25,100 nucleotides of DNA from Deltaproteobacteria bacterium UBA5205 (GTDB lineage Bacteria > Desulfobacterota > Syntrophorhabdia > Syntrophorhabdales > Syntrophorhabdaceae). Shown in pieces: positions 15,259 through 22,015 of the stretch. The notes under the pieces are model-generated. The model had not been told where the DNA came from, did not search any database, and saw only the letters and a list, made by a program, of their open reading frames with translations. Location of the stretch: the NCBI GenBank assembly GCA_002412715.1, contig DHVP01000030.1, positions 73,258 to 98,357 of the forward strand, in the 5' to 3' direction. Both the position numbers and the translations under genes were made by a program. Positions within the stretch are counted from its first letter, which is position 1. Every line of letters begins with the position of its first letter.

Positions 15259-15521
15259 TCTTCGTTAAATCCGTCGTCCACGAGGCCGCCCAGCTCCCGG
15301 AAGGCTTTTCCCTCATCCTCGCCTTCGATCTTAAGGATGATCTTGCTCCCGAGGGGGCAGGCCAGCATCAGAAGGCCCATGATGCTCTTGCCGTTTACCT
15401 GCATCCCGTCCTTTTCTACGAGAACGTTGGAGTTGAACTTCGCGGCAGCCTTGACGAACATCGCCGCAGCCCGCGCGTGGAGGCCGAGCCTGTTCCTGAT
15501 AGTAAATATCCCTTCCTGCAT
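15255..15521 (-). CDS. ptsH: Phosphocarrier protein HPr
   Basis: An 88-residue HPr. The phosphorylated His15 lies in NRLGLHARAAA (10-20), and Ser46 lies in VNGKSIMGLLML (42-53). Ser46 and its context are the target of HPr kinase, whose gene is four genes upstream in the same array. HPr receives phosphate from EI at His15 and hands it to EIIA proteins; two EIIA genes are nearby. It lies 3 nt after the EIIA-Man gene and overlaps ptsI by 4 nt. The fold and length are standard. Confidence 0.96.
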   Translation of the reverse strand: MQEGIFTIRNRLGLHARAAAMFVKAAAKFNSNVLVEKDGMQVNGKSIMGLLMLACPLGSKIILKIEGEDEGKAFRELGGLVDDGFNEE

Positions 15522-15524
15522 CGG

Positions 15525-15935
15525 TTAGTCCTTTTTCCTAGCCTTCAGCACGTCCGTGGCAAGATATATATTCTTCTGTCCATACTGCGTGATGAAGCTG
15601 GCCAGTTCGTCGAGCGTCCGCCCCTCCCGGTACGTTACCAGCTTGATAAGCATGGGAAGGTTGACTCCGGCCACCACTTCCACCCGGTCCTCCTCAAGGA
15701 AGGACAGGCTGATGTTCGAAGGGGTGCCGCCGAACATGTCCGTCAGGATAATGACCCCGTCGCCCGTGTCGCTCTTCTTCAGGGCCGAAACTATCTTCTC
15801 TTTTGTCTTCTCGACCTGATCGTCGGGAAAAATATCGACGGCGACAAACTGCTCCTGTTTTCCCACGATCAATTCCGTAGCGGCCACCATCTCCCGCGCA
15901 AGATTAAAGTGTGCCACCACAATGAGACCGGTCAT
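15525..15935 (-). CDS. PTS EIIA component, mannose/fructose family
   Basis: A 136-residue EIIA-Man domain protein. His9 in LIVVAHFNLA (4-13) is the phosphorylation site, and DMFGGTPSN (about 66-74) is the second family signature. It stands alone, with no EIIB, EIIC or EIID domain in the window. In other proteobacteria the equivalent protein (sometimes called PtsA or EIIA-Man) sits with hprK, ptsH and ptsI and acts in regulation. It lies 9 nt after rapZ and 3 nt before ptsH, so it is expressed with the phosphorelay. What it regulates is unknown. Confidence 0.9.
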   Translation of the reverse strand: MTGLIVVAHFNLAREMVAATELIVGKQEQFVAVDIFPDDQVEKTKEKIVSALKKSDTGDGVIILTDMFGGTPSNISLSFLEEDRVEVVAGVNLPMLIKLVTYREGRTLDELASFITQYGQKNIYLATDVLKARKKD

Positions 15936-15944
15936 GTCGCCTCC

Positions 15945-16796
15945 TTACTTCCTCTCAATATCCCTGTGGACGGTGGAAACGCTGTAACCCATCGTGCTCA
16001 GGTGCTCCGCCAGCTCACCGGCGATGAAAACTGACCGGTGTTTCCCGCCCGTACAGCCAAAGCAGATTGTCAAGTAGCTTTTACCTTCTTTCTCAAATAA
16101 AGGTATAAGGTACACCAAAAAATCTGAAAGAAAAAGGAAATATTTCTTGAATACTTCCTGCGACTTAATGAATTCCATCACCTCGCTGTCGAGGCCTGTT
16201 CGGTCGCGAAGCTCTTCCACAAAGAAGGGGTTCGGAATAAACCTGACGTCGAGGACTATGTCCGCCTCCAGGGGGAGCCCGAAGGCATATCCGAATGACA
16301 TGAGGTTGATCTTCATCCGCTGCTCCTGCGCCCCGTACTTCTGAAGCACAAGCCGGCGCAGTTCGTGAGTATTCATATGAGTCGTGTCGATGACCTGGTC
16401 CGCCATGTTGCGCAGCCACGTCATCAGTTTGCGTTCCTCCGCAAGGGCATCCTTCACATTTGATGAATCAAACAGGGGGTGTGACCGCCTTGTTTCGCGG
16501 TATCTTTTTATGATGCTCTCTTCGGAGCTCTCGAGGAAAAGGACCTTCGCGCCGAATTCCTTCTTGGCCTTCGTTATGATGTCGCGCCCGCTCTCGAAGA
16601 AATCCCTGAGACGCACGTCGATGACAAAGGCGCACCGCGCGATCTTGTCTCCCTCATCGCGATTGAGTTCAAGGAATTTGAGAAGGAGCTGGATGGGGAA
16701 ATTGTCTACACAGAAGAAGCCTGTGTCCTCAAGAGCCCTCAGGAAGGTCGTTTTGCCTGAACCGGAAATGCCGCTGACGATTAAGACGTCTTTCAT
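15945..16796 (-). CDS. rapZ: RapZ-like nucleotide-binding protein (YvcJ/RapZ family)
   Basis: A 283-residue protein starting MKDVLIVSGISGSGKTT, with the Walker A loop at residues 9-17. Family segments RRSHPLFD, MSFGYAFGLPLEADIVLDVRF and CFGCTGGKHRSVFIAGELAEHL are intact. The ATG at 16796 overlaps the hprK stop by 4 nt; a 30-residue longer reading would run far into hprK. In E. coli RapZ is an adaptor that presents the small RNA GlmZ to RNase E to tune amino-sugar synthesis. In Gram-positives YvcJ/YvcK relatives have other roles. The C-terminus (HRDIERK) is less basic than that of E. coli RapZ, so RNA binding is uncertain. Its place in the PTS cluster follows the common proteobacterial order. 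Confidence 0.93.
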   Translation of the reverse strand: MKDVLIVSGISGSGKTTFLRALEDTGFFCVDNFPIQLLLKFLELNRDEGDKIARCAFVIDVRLRDFFESGRDIITKAKKEFGAKVLFLESSEESIIKRYRETRRSHPLFDSSNVKDALAEERKLMTWLRNMADQVIDTTHMNTHELRRLVLQKYGAQEQRMKINLMSFGYAFGLPLEADIVLDVRFIPNPFFVEELRDRTGLDSEVMEFIKSQEVFKKYFLFLSDFLVYLIPLFEKEGKSYLTICFGCTGGKHRSVFIAGELAEHLSTMGYSVSTVHRDIERK

Positions 16797-17731
16797 TCCT
16801 CTGCGTCCCTCATAGACCTCTGCATCCTCTTTTCGAGCTCGACGGCCGTATTGATACCCTGCCTGCGCAGGATAAAGTTCCGGCACGCCAGCTCGATGAT
16901 TGCCGAGACATTCTTGCCGGAACTGATGGGGATCTTGACAAAGGGCAGATCGACGCTGAGAATCTTGTATTTGTCTTCCCTTAAGCCCACACGTTCACAC
17001 TCAAGAGAGGTGTCCCAGTCGAAAAGTTCGATAACAAGGTCTATTTTCTTTCTGTCGATGACCGCCGAAACCCCGAAGAGATGGCGGATATCCACGATCC
17101 CCACGCCCCGTATTTCGAGGAGGCTTTTGATCATCTCCGGCGCCTCGCCGTAAAGGTCGATGGCCCCGATCTTCTTTACGTGGACTGCATCATCCACGAC
17201 AAGACGATGACCTCTCATGATGAGTTCCAGGGCGTTTTCGCTCTTGCCGATGCCGGGCCTGCCCATGATGAGGGCGCCCACCCCGAGAATGTCCATCAAT
17301 ACACCATGGACGGTCGTAGAAGGTGCGAGCTTTTCCTCAAGGAGCTTCGATATTCTCTCGATAAAAATGGAGGTGACAAGCTTGGTCCTCAAAAGAGGAA
17401 TCCCCTTTTCCTCCGCGGAGATGATAAAAAACTCGGGGATTTTCAGGTTTCTCGAGACGATGAAGCAGACTACGTTGTTCCTGCACAGCTCCCTGATGAT
17501 GCGTTTACTCTCGGCCTCGGTCAGCGACCTGAGATAGGAGATCTCGATATTGCCCAGTATCTGGACCCTGTGAGGATGGAGATAAACCATGTGGCCCGTT
17601 ATAACGAGGCCAAGTTTCTGGATTCTCGGGTTATAGATCTTCCGCGAAAGCCCCTTGTATCCTGCAAGGACCTCCAGTTCCAATCCGTAAAGCTCGTCAT
17701 CTACAAGCTGCTGAACCTCTATGCCCTTCAT
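16793..17731 (-). CDS. hprK: HPr kinase/phosphorylase
   Basis: A 312-residue bifunctional enzyme that phosphorylates Ser46 of HPr with ATP and removes it with phosphate. The N-terminal half (1-130) is the less conserved DRTGG-like domain. The catalytic domain has VHGVLMDILGVG (141-152), with the conserved His142, the Walker A GRPGIGKSE (157-165) and the signature LEIRGVGIVDIRHLFG (about 207-222). VELEKRMQ close to the C-terminus resembles the K4 loop region. It lies 41 nt after ptsN and overlaps rapZ by 4 nt. HPr with an intact Ser46 is encoded downstream, so the kinase-substrate pair is complete. Confidence 0.95.
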   Translation of the reverse strand: MKGIEVQQLVDDELYGLELEVLAGYKGLSRKIYNPRIQKLGLVITGHMVYLHPHRVQILGNIEISYLRSLTEAESKRIIRELCRNNVVCFIVSRNLKIPEFFIISAEEKGIPLLRTKLVTSIFIERISKLLEEKLAPSTTVHGVLMDILGVGALIMGRPGIGKSENALELIMRGHRLVVDDAVHVKKIGAIDLYGEAPEMIKSLLEIRGVGIVDIRHLFGVSAVIDRKKIDLVIELFDWDTSLECERVGLREDKYKILSVDLPFVKIPISSGKNVSAIIELACRNFILRRQGINTAVELEKRMQRSMRDAEE

Positions 17732-17772
17732 GCGCCTTTTTCCGCAGAATCAATTTACCCCGGCCGGGGCCG

Positions 17773-18234
17773 TTACAGCTTTTCATCCTCCTCCACGATG
17801 CTCTCATACAGAGAATGGGCATCGGGAAGTTTTAACAGCTTCTTTCTGAACGACGGATCGCGAAGGATCTTTGAGATCCTCGACAGGACCTTCAAATGCA
17901 GACTAGCGGAATCCTCGGGGGCCAGAACAAGGAAAAAGATGTGCACCGGCTGCCCGTCCACGGCATCGAAGTCGACGCCCTTTTTCGACCGCGCGAAGAC
18001 GCACAGGATGCTGCCGGAGCCGGCCATCTTTCCGTGAGGGATTGCCACTCCGTCGCCTATGCCCGTCGAGCCCAGAGCCTCGCGTTCCATGATGATCTTC
18101 ACCACGGGCTCGATGTCCTTTATGAGCCCCGAGGCGTTTAGCTGGCCCGCGAGTTCGGTGAGTATCTCCTTCTTCGTCTTCCCTTTGATATCGGAAATGA
18201 CCGAGGACTCCTTCAATATATCAACAAGTCTCAA
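17773..18234 (-). CDS. ptsN: PTS EIIA-Ntr (PtsN)
   Basis: A 153-residue nitrogen-type EIIA. His67 in GDGVAIPHGKMAG (about 60-72) is the phosphorylation site. LSRISKILRDPSFRKKLL is the typical C-terminal helix. The start is taken as TTG at 18234, one nt after the hpf stop and 7 nt after AAGGGA, giving the usual MRLVDIL N-terminus. Longer readings run out of frame through hpf and make no sense. PtsN receives phosphate from HPr and, in other proteobacteria, controls potassium transport, sensor kinases and sigma-54-linked processes by direct binding. Its position after rpoN and hpf follows the conserved locus. Confidence 0.93.
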   Translation of the reverse strand: MRLVDILKESSVISDIKGKTKKEILTELAGQLNASGLIKDIEPVVKIIMEREALGSTGIGDGVAIPHGKMAGSGSILCVFARSKKGVDFDAVDGQPVHIFFLVLAPEDSASLHLKVLSRISKILRDPSFRKKLLKLPDAHSLYESIVEEDEKL

Positions 18235-18235
18235 A

Positions 18236-18760
18236 TTAAGGTCCCTTGCCCGCCGTTTCGATGAGGCTGAATTTTCCGTCTTTCCTCTTGTAAACGATGC
18301 ACACGTTGTCGTTTTCGCTGTCACGAAAGACCATGAACATGTCTCCCGAGGCCTCGAGCTGCATGACGGCCTCTTCGGGGTCCATGGGCTTGGCGTCCAC
18401 GGTCCGCGACACGACAATACCCGAGTCCCGGCCTTCAGTCTCAGTGACGGGGCGTTTCGACTTGCTCTCGCGGTACTCTTTCATCTTGTCGCGGTACTTC
18501 GTGAGCCTGCGTTCGAGCTTATCCAGTATCTTGTCGATCGCCGCAAAGATATCATCCATAACCTCGTGGGCATTAATGACAACCCCGTTGATGGTAAACA
18601 TAACATCGATACGCTGGCGATATTTCCGCTCAAGGGAAATTACCACGTGTATATCGAGAGGCGTCTCCACGTACTTCTGAAGACGGGAAAGCTTCTCTTC
18701 GACATACAGCCTTACGTTTTCGCTGGTATCGACGTGCCTGAAGCTGGTTGTGATATCCAT
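18236..18760 (-). CDS. hpf: Long-form ribosome hibernation promoting factor
   Basis: A 174-residue protein starting MDITTSFRHVDTSENVR, after GGAGG at a 4-nt spacing. The N-terminal domain (about 1-100) is the ribosome-binding HPF/RaiA fold, with VVISLERKYRQRIDV and INAHEVMDDIFAAIDKILDKL. A linker (about 105-115) leads to the C-terminal dimerisation domain (about 120-170, PMDPEEAVMQLEASGDMFMVF). The long form makes 100S ribosome dimers by itself, without the separate RMF protein used with the short E. coli HPF. It sits between rpoN and ptsN, as in E. coli. It has its own promoter and leader hairpin. A TTG-initiated longer version (18799) would begin inside that hairpin and is unlikely. Confidence 0.94.
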   Translation of the reverse strand: MDITTSFRHVDTSENVRLYVEEKLSRLQKYVETPLDIHVVISLERKYRQRIDVMFTINGVVINAHEVMDDIFAAIDKILDKLERRLTKYRDKMKEYRESKSKRPVTETEGRDSGIVVSRTVDAKPMDPEEAVMQLEASGDMFMVFRDSENDNVCIVYKRKDGKFSLIETAGKGP

Positions 18761-18782
18761 AGTGCCTCCGCTTATAAAAATG

Positions 18783-18802
18783 AGGTTGGCATGCACCAAC
18801 CT
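18783..18802 (-). promoter_or_regulatory. Leader hairpin of the hpf transcript
   Basis: AGGTTGG and CCAACCT (7-bp perfect stem) enclose a 6-nt CATGCA loop. Read leftward the stem is followed by TCATTTTTATAA, a short U-run, then the hpf ribosome binding site. It would lie within the first few bases of the mRNA from the promoter at 18812-18840. It may be an attenuator-like element, a 5' stabilising hairpin, or a weak terminator for read-through from rpoN. Confidence 0.5.
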
Positions 18803-18811
18803 TCGCGCATA

Positions 18812-18840
18812 TTAATAACAGATATGCCGGATCGTGTCAA
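18812..18840 (-). promoter_or_regulatory. Sigma-70 promoter upstream of hpf-ptsN-hprK
   Basis: An exact TTGACA (18840-18835), a 17-nt spacer and TATTAA (18817-18812, four of six). It lies in the 160-nt gap between rpoN and hpf, with a predicted start near 18805. It would let the hibernation and PTS genes be expressed apart from the LPS and rpoN genes upstream. Confidence 0.65.
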
Positions 18841-18920
18841 TCCAATTACCCGAAAATATTACGTAATTCGTCAAAGAACGCGTCGGTTCAACCGAACCTT
18901 CCTGCATCGGATCTTTGTCT

Positions 18921-20288
18921 TTAGTCCGTCACCGTCCTTTCCCGGGAAGACCGTATGTTGAGTATCTCCCGGTATTTCGCCACAGTGCGCCGTGCAATGT
19001 TGATATCATAACGCGATTTCAGGATGTGGGCTATCTCGTCGTCGGTAAAAGGTTTCTTCTTCTCTTCCTTCTTCACGAGTTCCGCTATGAGGTCCATGAC
19101 GACATTGGTGGAGAGCGGGTCCCCCTCCCCCTTGTTGATGCTTGTGGGGAAGAAGAACTTCATCTCGTACACACCGTGGGGCGTACTCATGTATTTGCTC
19201 GTGGTTATGCGGCTTACGGTGGATTCATGCACCCCGACATCCTGGGCAACGTCCTTCAGGATAAGGGGTTTGAGCGATCGAAGGCCTTTGTCGAAGAACT
19301 CCCGCTGGAAGTTCACGATACTCTGTGCGACGAGGAAGAGCGTCCTCTGCCGTTGCTGGATGCTCTTGATGAACCATTCCGCCTGTTTCATCTTGTTCTT
19401 TATGTATCTCTTGGTTTCACCGTTTACCTTCCTGTCCGTCGCAAGCCCCAGGTAGTACCGGCTCATCCTGAGTTCCGGAATGTCGTCGTTGTTCAGGGCA
19501 ATGTCAAACCCCTCCTCGCCCTTTGCCACGTAAACATCGGGGACGACGTAGGACACGAACTCGTCACTGAAGTTCCTCCCCGGTTTCGGATCGAAGGATT
19601 TGATCTTTTCAAAGACCTCCTTGATCTTCTCTATGGGAAACCCCGTGGACTTCGCTATACCTTTAAGGTTATTGTGCTGGAATTGATCGAAATGATTCGC
19701 GACAACGCTTTCGAAGACAAGGTCTTTCTGACCTGACATTTCATATTGAATGAGGATGCATTCCTTGAGGTCGCGGGCTCCAACACCCGCAGGGTCCAGC
19801 TTCTGAACCTTTTTCAGCACGGGCTCCAAAGCTTCCACGGGAAATCCGGAGTCTCTGGCGATCTCTTCAAGACTGTAGATAAGGTACCCGTTGTCGTCAA
19901 CGTTCCCGATGATCCATTCCGCGACAACCCGCTCATGGGCGTCGAAATCCGAAAGGCCGATCTGCCACCTCAGGTGGTCCCTGAGATTATAGGTCTTTCT
20001 GACCATGTTCTCATAGTCGGGTGCTTCCTTTTCCTCGCCGGGGAAATACTCTTCGGACGGCGAATAACGCTCCAGGAGTTCTTCCATCTCCCGTTTTTCT
20101 TCCTGTGTTTCCTCGGGCGCCTCGTCCCCCGGCTGTTCGTCGCCGATCTCCAGGATGCAGTTTTCCTTCATCTCCAGTTCGATCGCCTCCACAAGCTCCA
20201 GCTTGGAGAGCTGCAGGAGCTTGATGGCCTGCTGCAGCTGCTGGGTCAGCACAGGCGAGAGTTTCTGTGTTTGTTTAAGCTCCAACAT
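18921..20288 (-). CDS. rpoN: RNA polymerase sigma-54 factor
   Basis: A 455-residue sigma-54. Region I (1-50) is Gln/Leu-rich (MLELKQTQKLSPVLTQQLQQ) and is the activator-responsive part. An acidic region II (about 50-90) follows, rich in Glu. The core-binding domain occupies about 95-290. The helix-turn-helix region is LKDVAQDVGVHESTVSRITT (about 345-364), and the RpoN box ARRTVAKYRE is present near the C-terminus. The enzyme form recognises -24/-12 promoters and needs AAA+ activators. It overlaps lptB by 14 nt and precedes hpf, as in the widespread lptB-rpoN-hpf-ptsN arrangement. Confidence 0.97.
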   Translation of the reverse strand: MLELKQTQKLSPVLTQQLQQAIKLLQLSKLELVEAIELEMKENCILEIGDEQPGDEAPEETQEEKREMEELLERYSPSEEYFPGEEKEAPDYENMVRKTYNLRDHLRWQIGLSDFDAHERVVAEWIIGNVDDNGYLIYSLEEIARDSGFPVEALEPVLKKVQKLDPAGVGARDLKECILIQYEMSGQKDLVFESVVANHFDQFQHNNLKGIAKSTGFPIEKIKEVFEKIKSFDPKPGRNFSDEFVSYVVPDVYVAKGEEGFDIALNNDDIPELRMSRYYLGLATDRKVNGETKRYIKNKMKQAEWFIKSIQQRQRTLFLVAQSIVNFQREFFDKGLRSLKPLILKDVAQDVGVHESTVSRITTSKYMSTPHGVYEMKFFFPTSINKGEGDPLSTNVVMDLIAELVKKEEKKKPFTDDEIAHILKSRYDINIARRTVAKYREILNIRSSRERTVTD

Positions 20289-21012
20289 CGATGTTAAATT
20301 CCTCGCCGAGATATACTTCTCTCACGATCTTGTCCTGGGCCACGCTTTCCGGCGTGCCTTCCAGGAGGACCTTCCCCGCATTGACCACGTAAGCCCGGTC
20401 GCATATGGGAAGCGACTCGCGAACATTGTGGTCGGAGAGCAATATGCCGATGCCCCGTTGCTTGAGGCCGTAAATTATCTTCTTCAGATCCGATACGGAA
20501 ATCGGGTCTATGCCGGAAAAGGGCTCATCAAGGAGCATGAAGTGCGGCGACGTCATGAGAGCGCGCGCTATCTCGAGTCTCCTTCGCTCCCCGCCGGAGA
20601 GCGAATCGGCGCTGTTGTTCGCGAGGTGCTCCAGCTTGAAAGACTCCAATATTTCCACCACGCGGTGGTTGATCAGGTCGGAATCGGTGCCGAGAAATTC
20701 GAGGATCGCCTTGAGGTTGTCCCTGACGGTCATCTTCTTGAAGACGGACGGTTCCTGCGGGAGGTAGGTTATGCCTTTCCTCGCCCTCATGAACATGGGA
20801 AGATCGGTGATGTTTTCACCGTTCAAGAGGATCTTTCCTCCATTGGGTTTGATGAAACCGATGATCATGTAGAACGACGTTGTCTTTCCGGCGCCATTGG
20901 GACCGAAAAGACCGACGATCTCACCGGTTTCCATGTACATGCTGATCCCGTCGACCACCTTTCTGGAATTGTATGTTTTTGACAGGCCTTGTGCGGCCAG
21001 CGTTGATTTCAT
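20275..21012 (-). CDS. lptB: LPS export ABC transporter ATPase LptB
   Basis: A 245-residue ABC ATPase that drives the LptB2FG complex lifting LPS from the inner membrane. Walker A GPNGAGKTT is at 37-45, the Q-loop LPQEPSVF at 84-91, the signature LSGGERRRLEIARAL at 138-152, and Walker B with the catalytic Glu FMLLDEPF at 158-165. ERRRLEIARAL and PQEPSVFKKMTV are LptB-typical wording that distinguish it from LivG/LivF. The gene lies 5 nt after the lptC/lptA fusion and overlaps rpoN by 14 nt. LptF and LptG are not in the window. Confidence 0.96.
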   Translation of the reverse strand: MKSTLAAQGLSKTYNSRKVVDGISMYMETGEIVGLFGPNGAGKTTSFYMIIGFIKPNGGKILLNGENITDLPMFMRARKGITYLPQEPSVFKKMTVRDNLKAILEFLGTDSDLINHRVVEILESFKLEHLANNSADSLSGGERRRLEIARALMTSPHFMLLDEPFSGIDPISVSDLKKIIYGLKQRGIGILLSDHNVRESLPICDRAYVVNAGKVLLEGTPESVAQDKIVREVYLGEEFNIDVGA

Positions 21013-21017
21013 GACCG

Positions 21018-21938
21018 CTATTTCCCTTTTTCCATTCTGATCTTCGGTCTCTCGACAGACAGCTTCCCGTCAGTCGTCGTGTATACCACACGCTCTCCCT
21101 TCATTTCCACATTATCCTTGAATACCCTTGGGGATTGGGTGAACACTATCTTGCCTTCCTTAAAATGATATACTGCCTTCTCGCTTTTCGCAACAGTGCC
21201 TTTCGATGTCACACGGACGTTGCCGTCGGCCTCGATACGGTCCACTTCGTTATTGGTGCTGTATATGTGGACTATGTCGCAAACCATGTCAAGGTCCTCT
21301 CCCTTCATGATCACCTTCCCCTCAAGGATATAGGTGCTCTGCTGGAAGTAATAGAGCAGCGTGTCCGACTGGAAACGATATTTTTTCCCGTTATCCGTGG
21401 TGATGATGCCCGCCACGTCGGATAAAAGCCGCAAGGTTTCCTCGGCGGTGTTGGCAAGAAGTCCGACGCCCTGCATGTCTATCTTTTCACCTTTTATATC
21501 AACGGCACCCTTTGTCGACGTAATGCCGTTCTTGAAATCGAAATCCATGTAGGGGCTCTTGAGGGTATACTCGCCCTTGTAAAAGACCTGGACGTCATCC
21601 ACCCTGCCGGACTCCTTTTCCGTATCCATGGAGCCCCTGGACCCGGTGAACTCGATGACCGTGTCGGGCTTGGGCTTGTAGAGCCCCTTCAGGTCGTCAA
21701 GTTCGATGAGCGGCTTGTCTATGTACTTGCGGGCCACCTTGGCGGTCAGCTCCCAGTCAACGACACCGCGCCTCTCACCGGTGTATTTCACGTCCTTGAA
21801 GACTATGGCCTTCCCCGTATCCTTGAGTGCGGGGGCCGCCTGTCTCTCGGGTTTGTTTATGAAGAAATAGAATGCAAGAACAAGGCTTGCCATGATGCAT
21901 GCGAATGAAACGAAAACAATGATCTTTCTGTTGCTCAT
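21018..21938 (-). CDS. Fused LptC-LptA LPS transport protein
   Basis: A 306-residue envelope protein. It starts with a membrane anchor (about 5-27, IIVFVSFACIMASLVLAFYF) followed by an LptC-type domain (about 45-165), including VVDWELTAKVARKY, VFYKGEYTLKSPYMDFD and GEKIDMQGVGLL. A second, LptA/OstA-type beta-jellyroll follows (about 180-295), with YRFQSDTLLYYFQQST, EADGNVRVTSKG and AEKAVYHF-like repeats of the OstA_N pattern. In E. coli these are separate proteins (LptC about 190, LptA about 185 residues), and a free lptA gene is expected between lptC and lptB; none is here. The Lpt bridge could thus be built from a tethered LptC-LptA chain. It lies 5 nt before lptB. The domain boundary is judged by eye. 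Confidence 0.8.
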   Translation of the reverse strand: MSNRKIIVFVSFACIMASLVLAFYFFINKPERQAAPALKDTGKAIVFKDVKYTGERRGVVDWELTAKVARKYIDKPLIELDDLKGLYKPKPDTVIEFTGSRGSMDTEKESGRVDDVQVFYKGEYTLKSPYMDFDFKNGITSTKGAVDIKGEKIDMQGVGLLANTAEETLRLLSDVAGIITTDNGKKYRFQSDTLLYYFQQSTYILEGKVIMKGEDLDMVCDIVHIYSTNNEVDRIEADGNVRVTSKGTVAKSEKAVYHFKEGKIVFTQSPRVFKDNVEMKGERVVYTTTDGKLSVERPKIRMEKGK

Positions 21939-22015
21939 CTGTCCTTCATATGTGACTTAAGGGCATCCTTCGCTATCGAAAAAAGGGGGTTGCCCGCCGC
22001 TCCCTGGATTCGTCC

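Noticed and set aside
17761..17772. CCCCGGCCGGGG palindrome between ptsN and hprK as a terminator
   Set aside because: Too short a stem once a loop is allowed, and no T-tract follows. hprK needs read-through because no promoter is visible.
18761..18920. Sigma-54 promoter in the rpoN-hpf gap
   Set aside because: No GG-N10-GC core with TGGCAC/TTGCA spacing on either strand; the TTGACA sigma-70 promoter explains the region.
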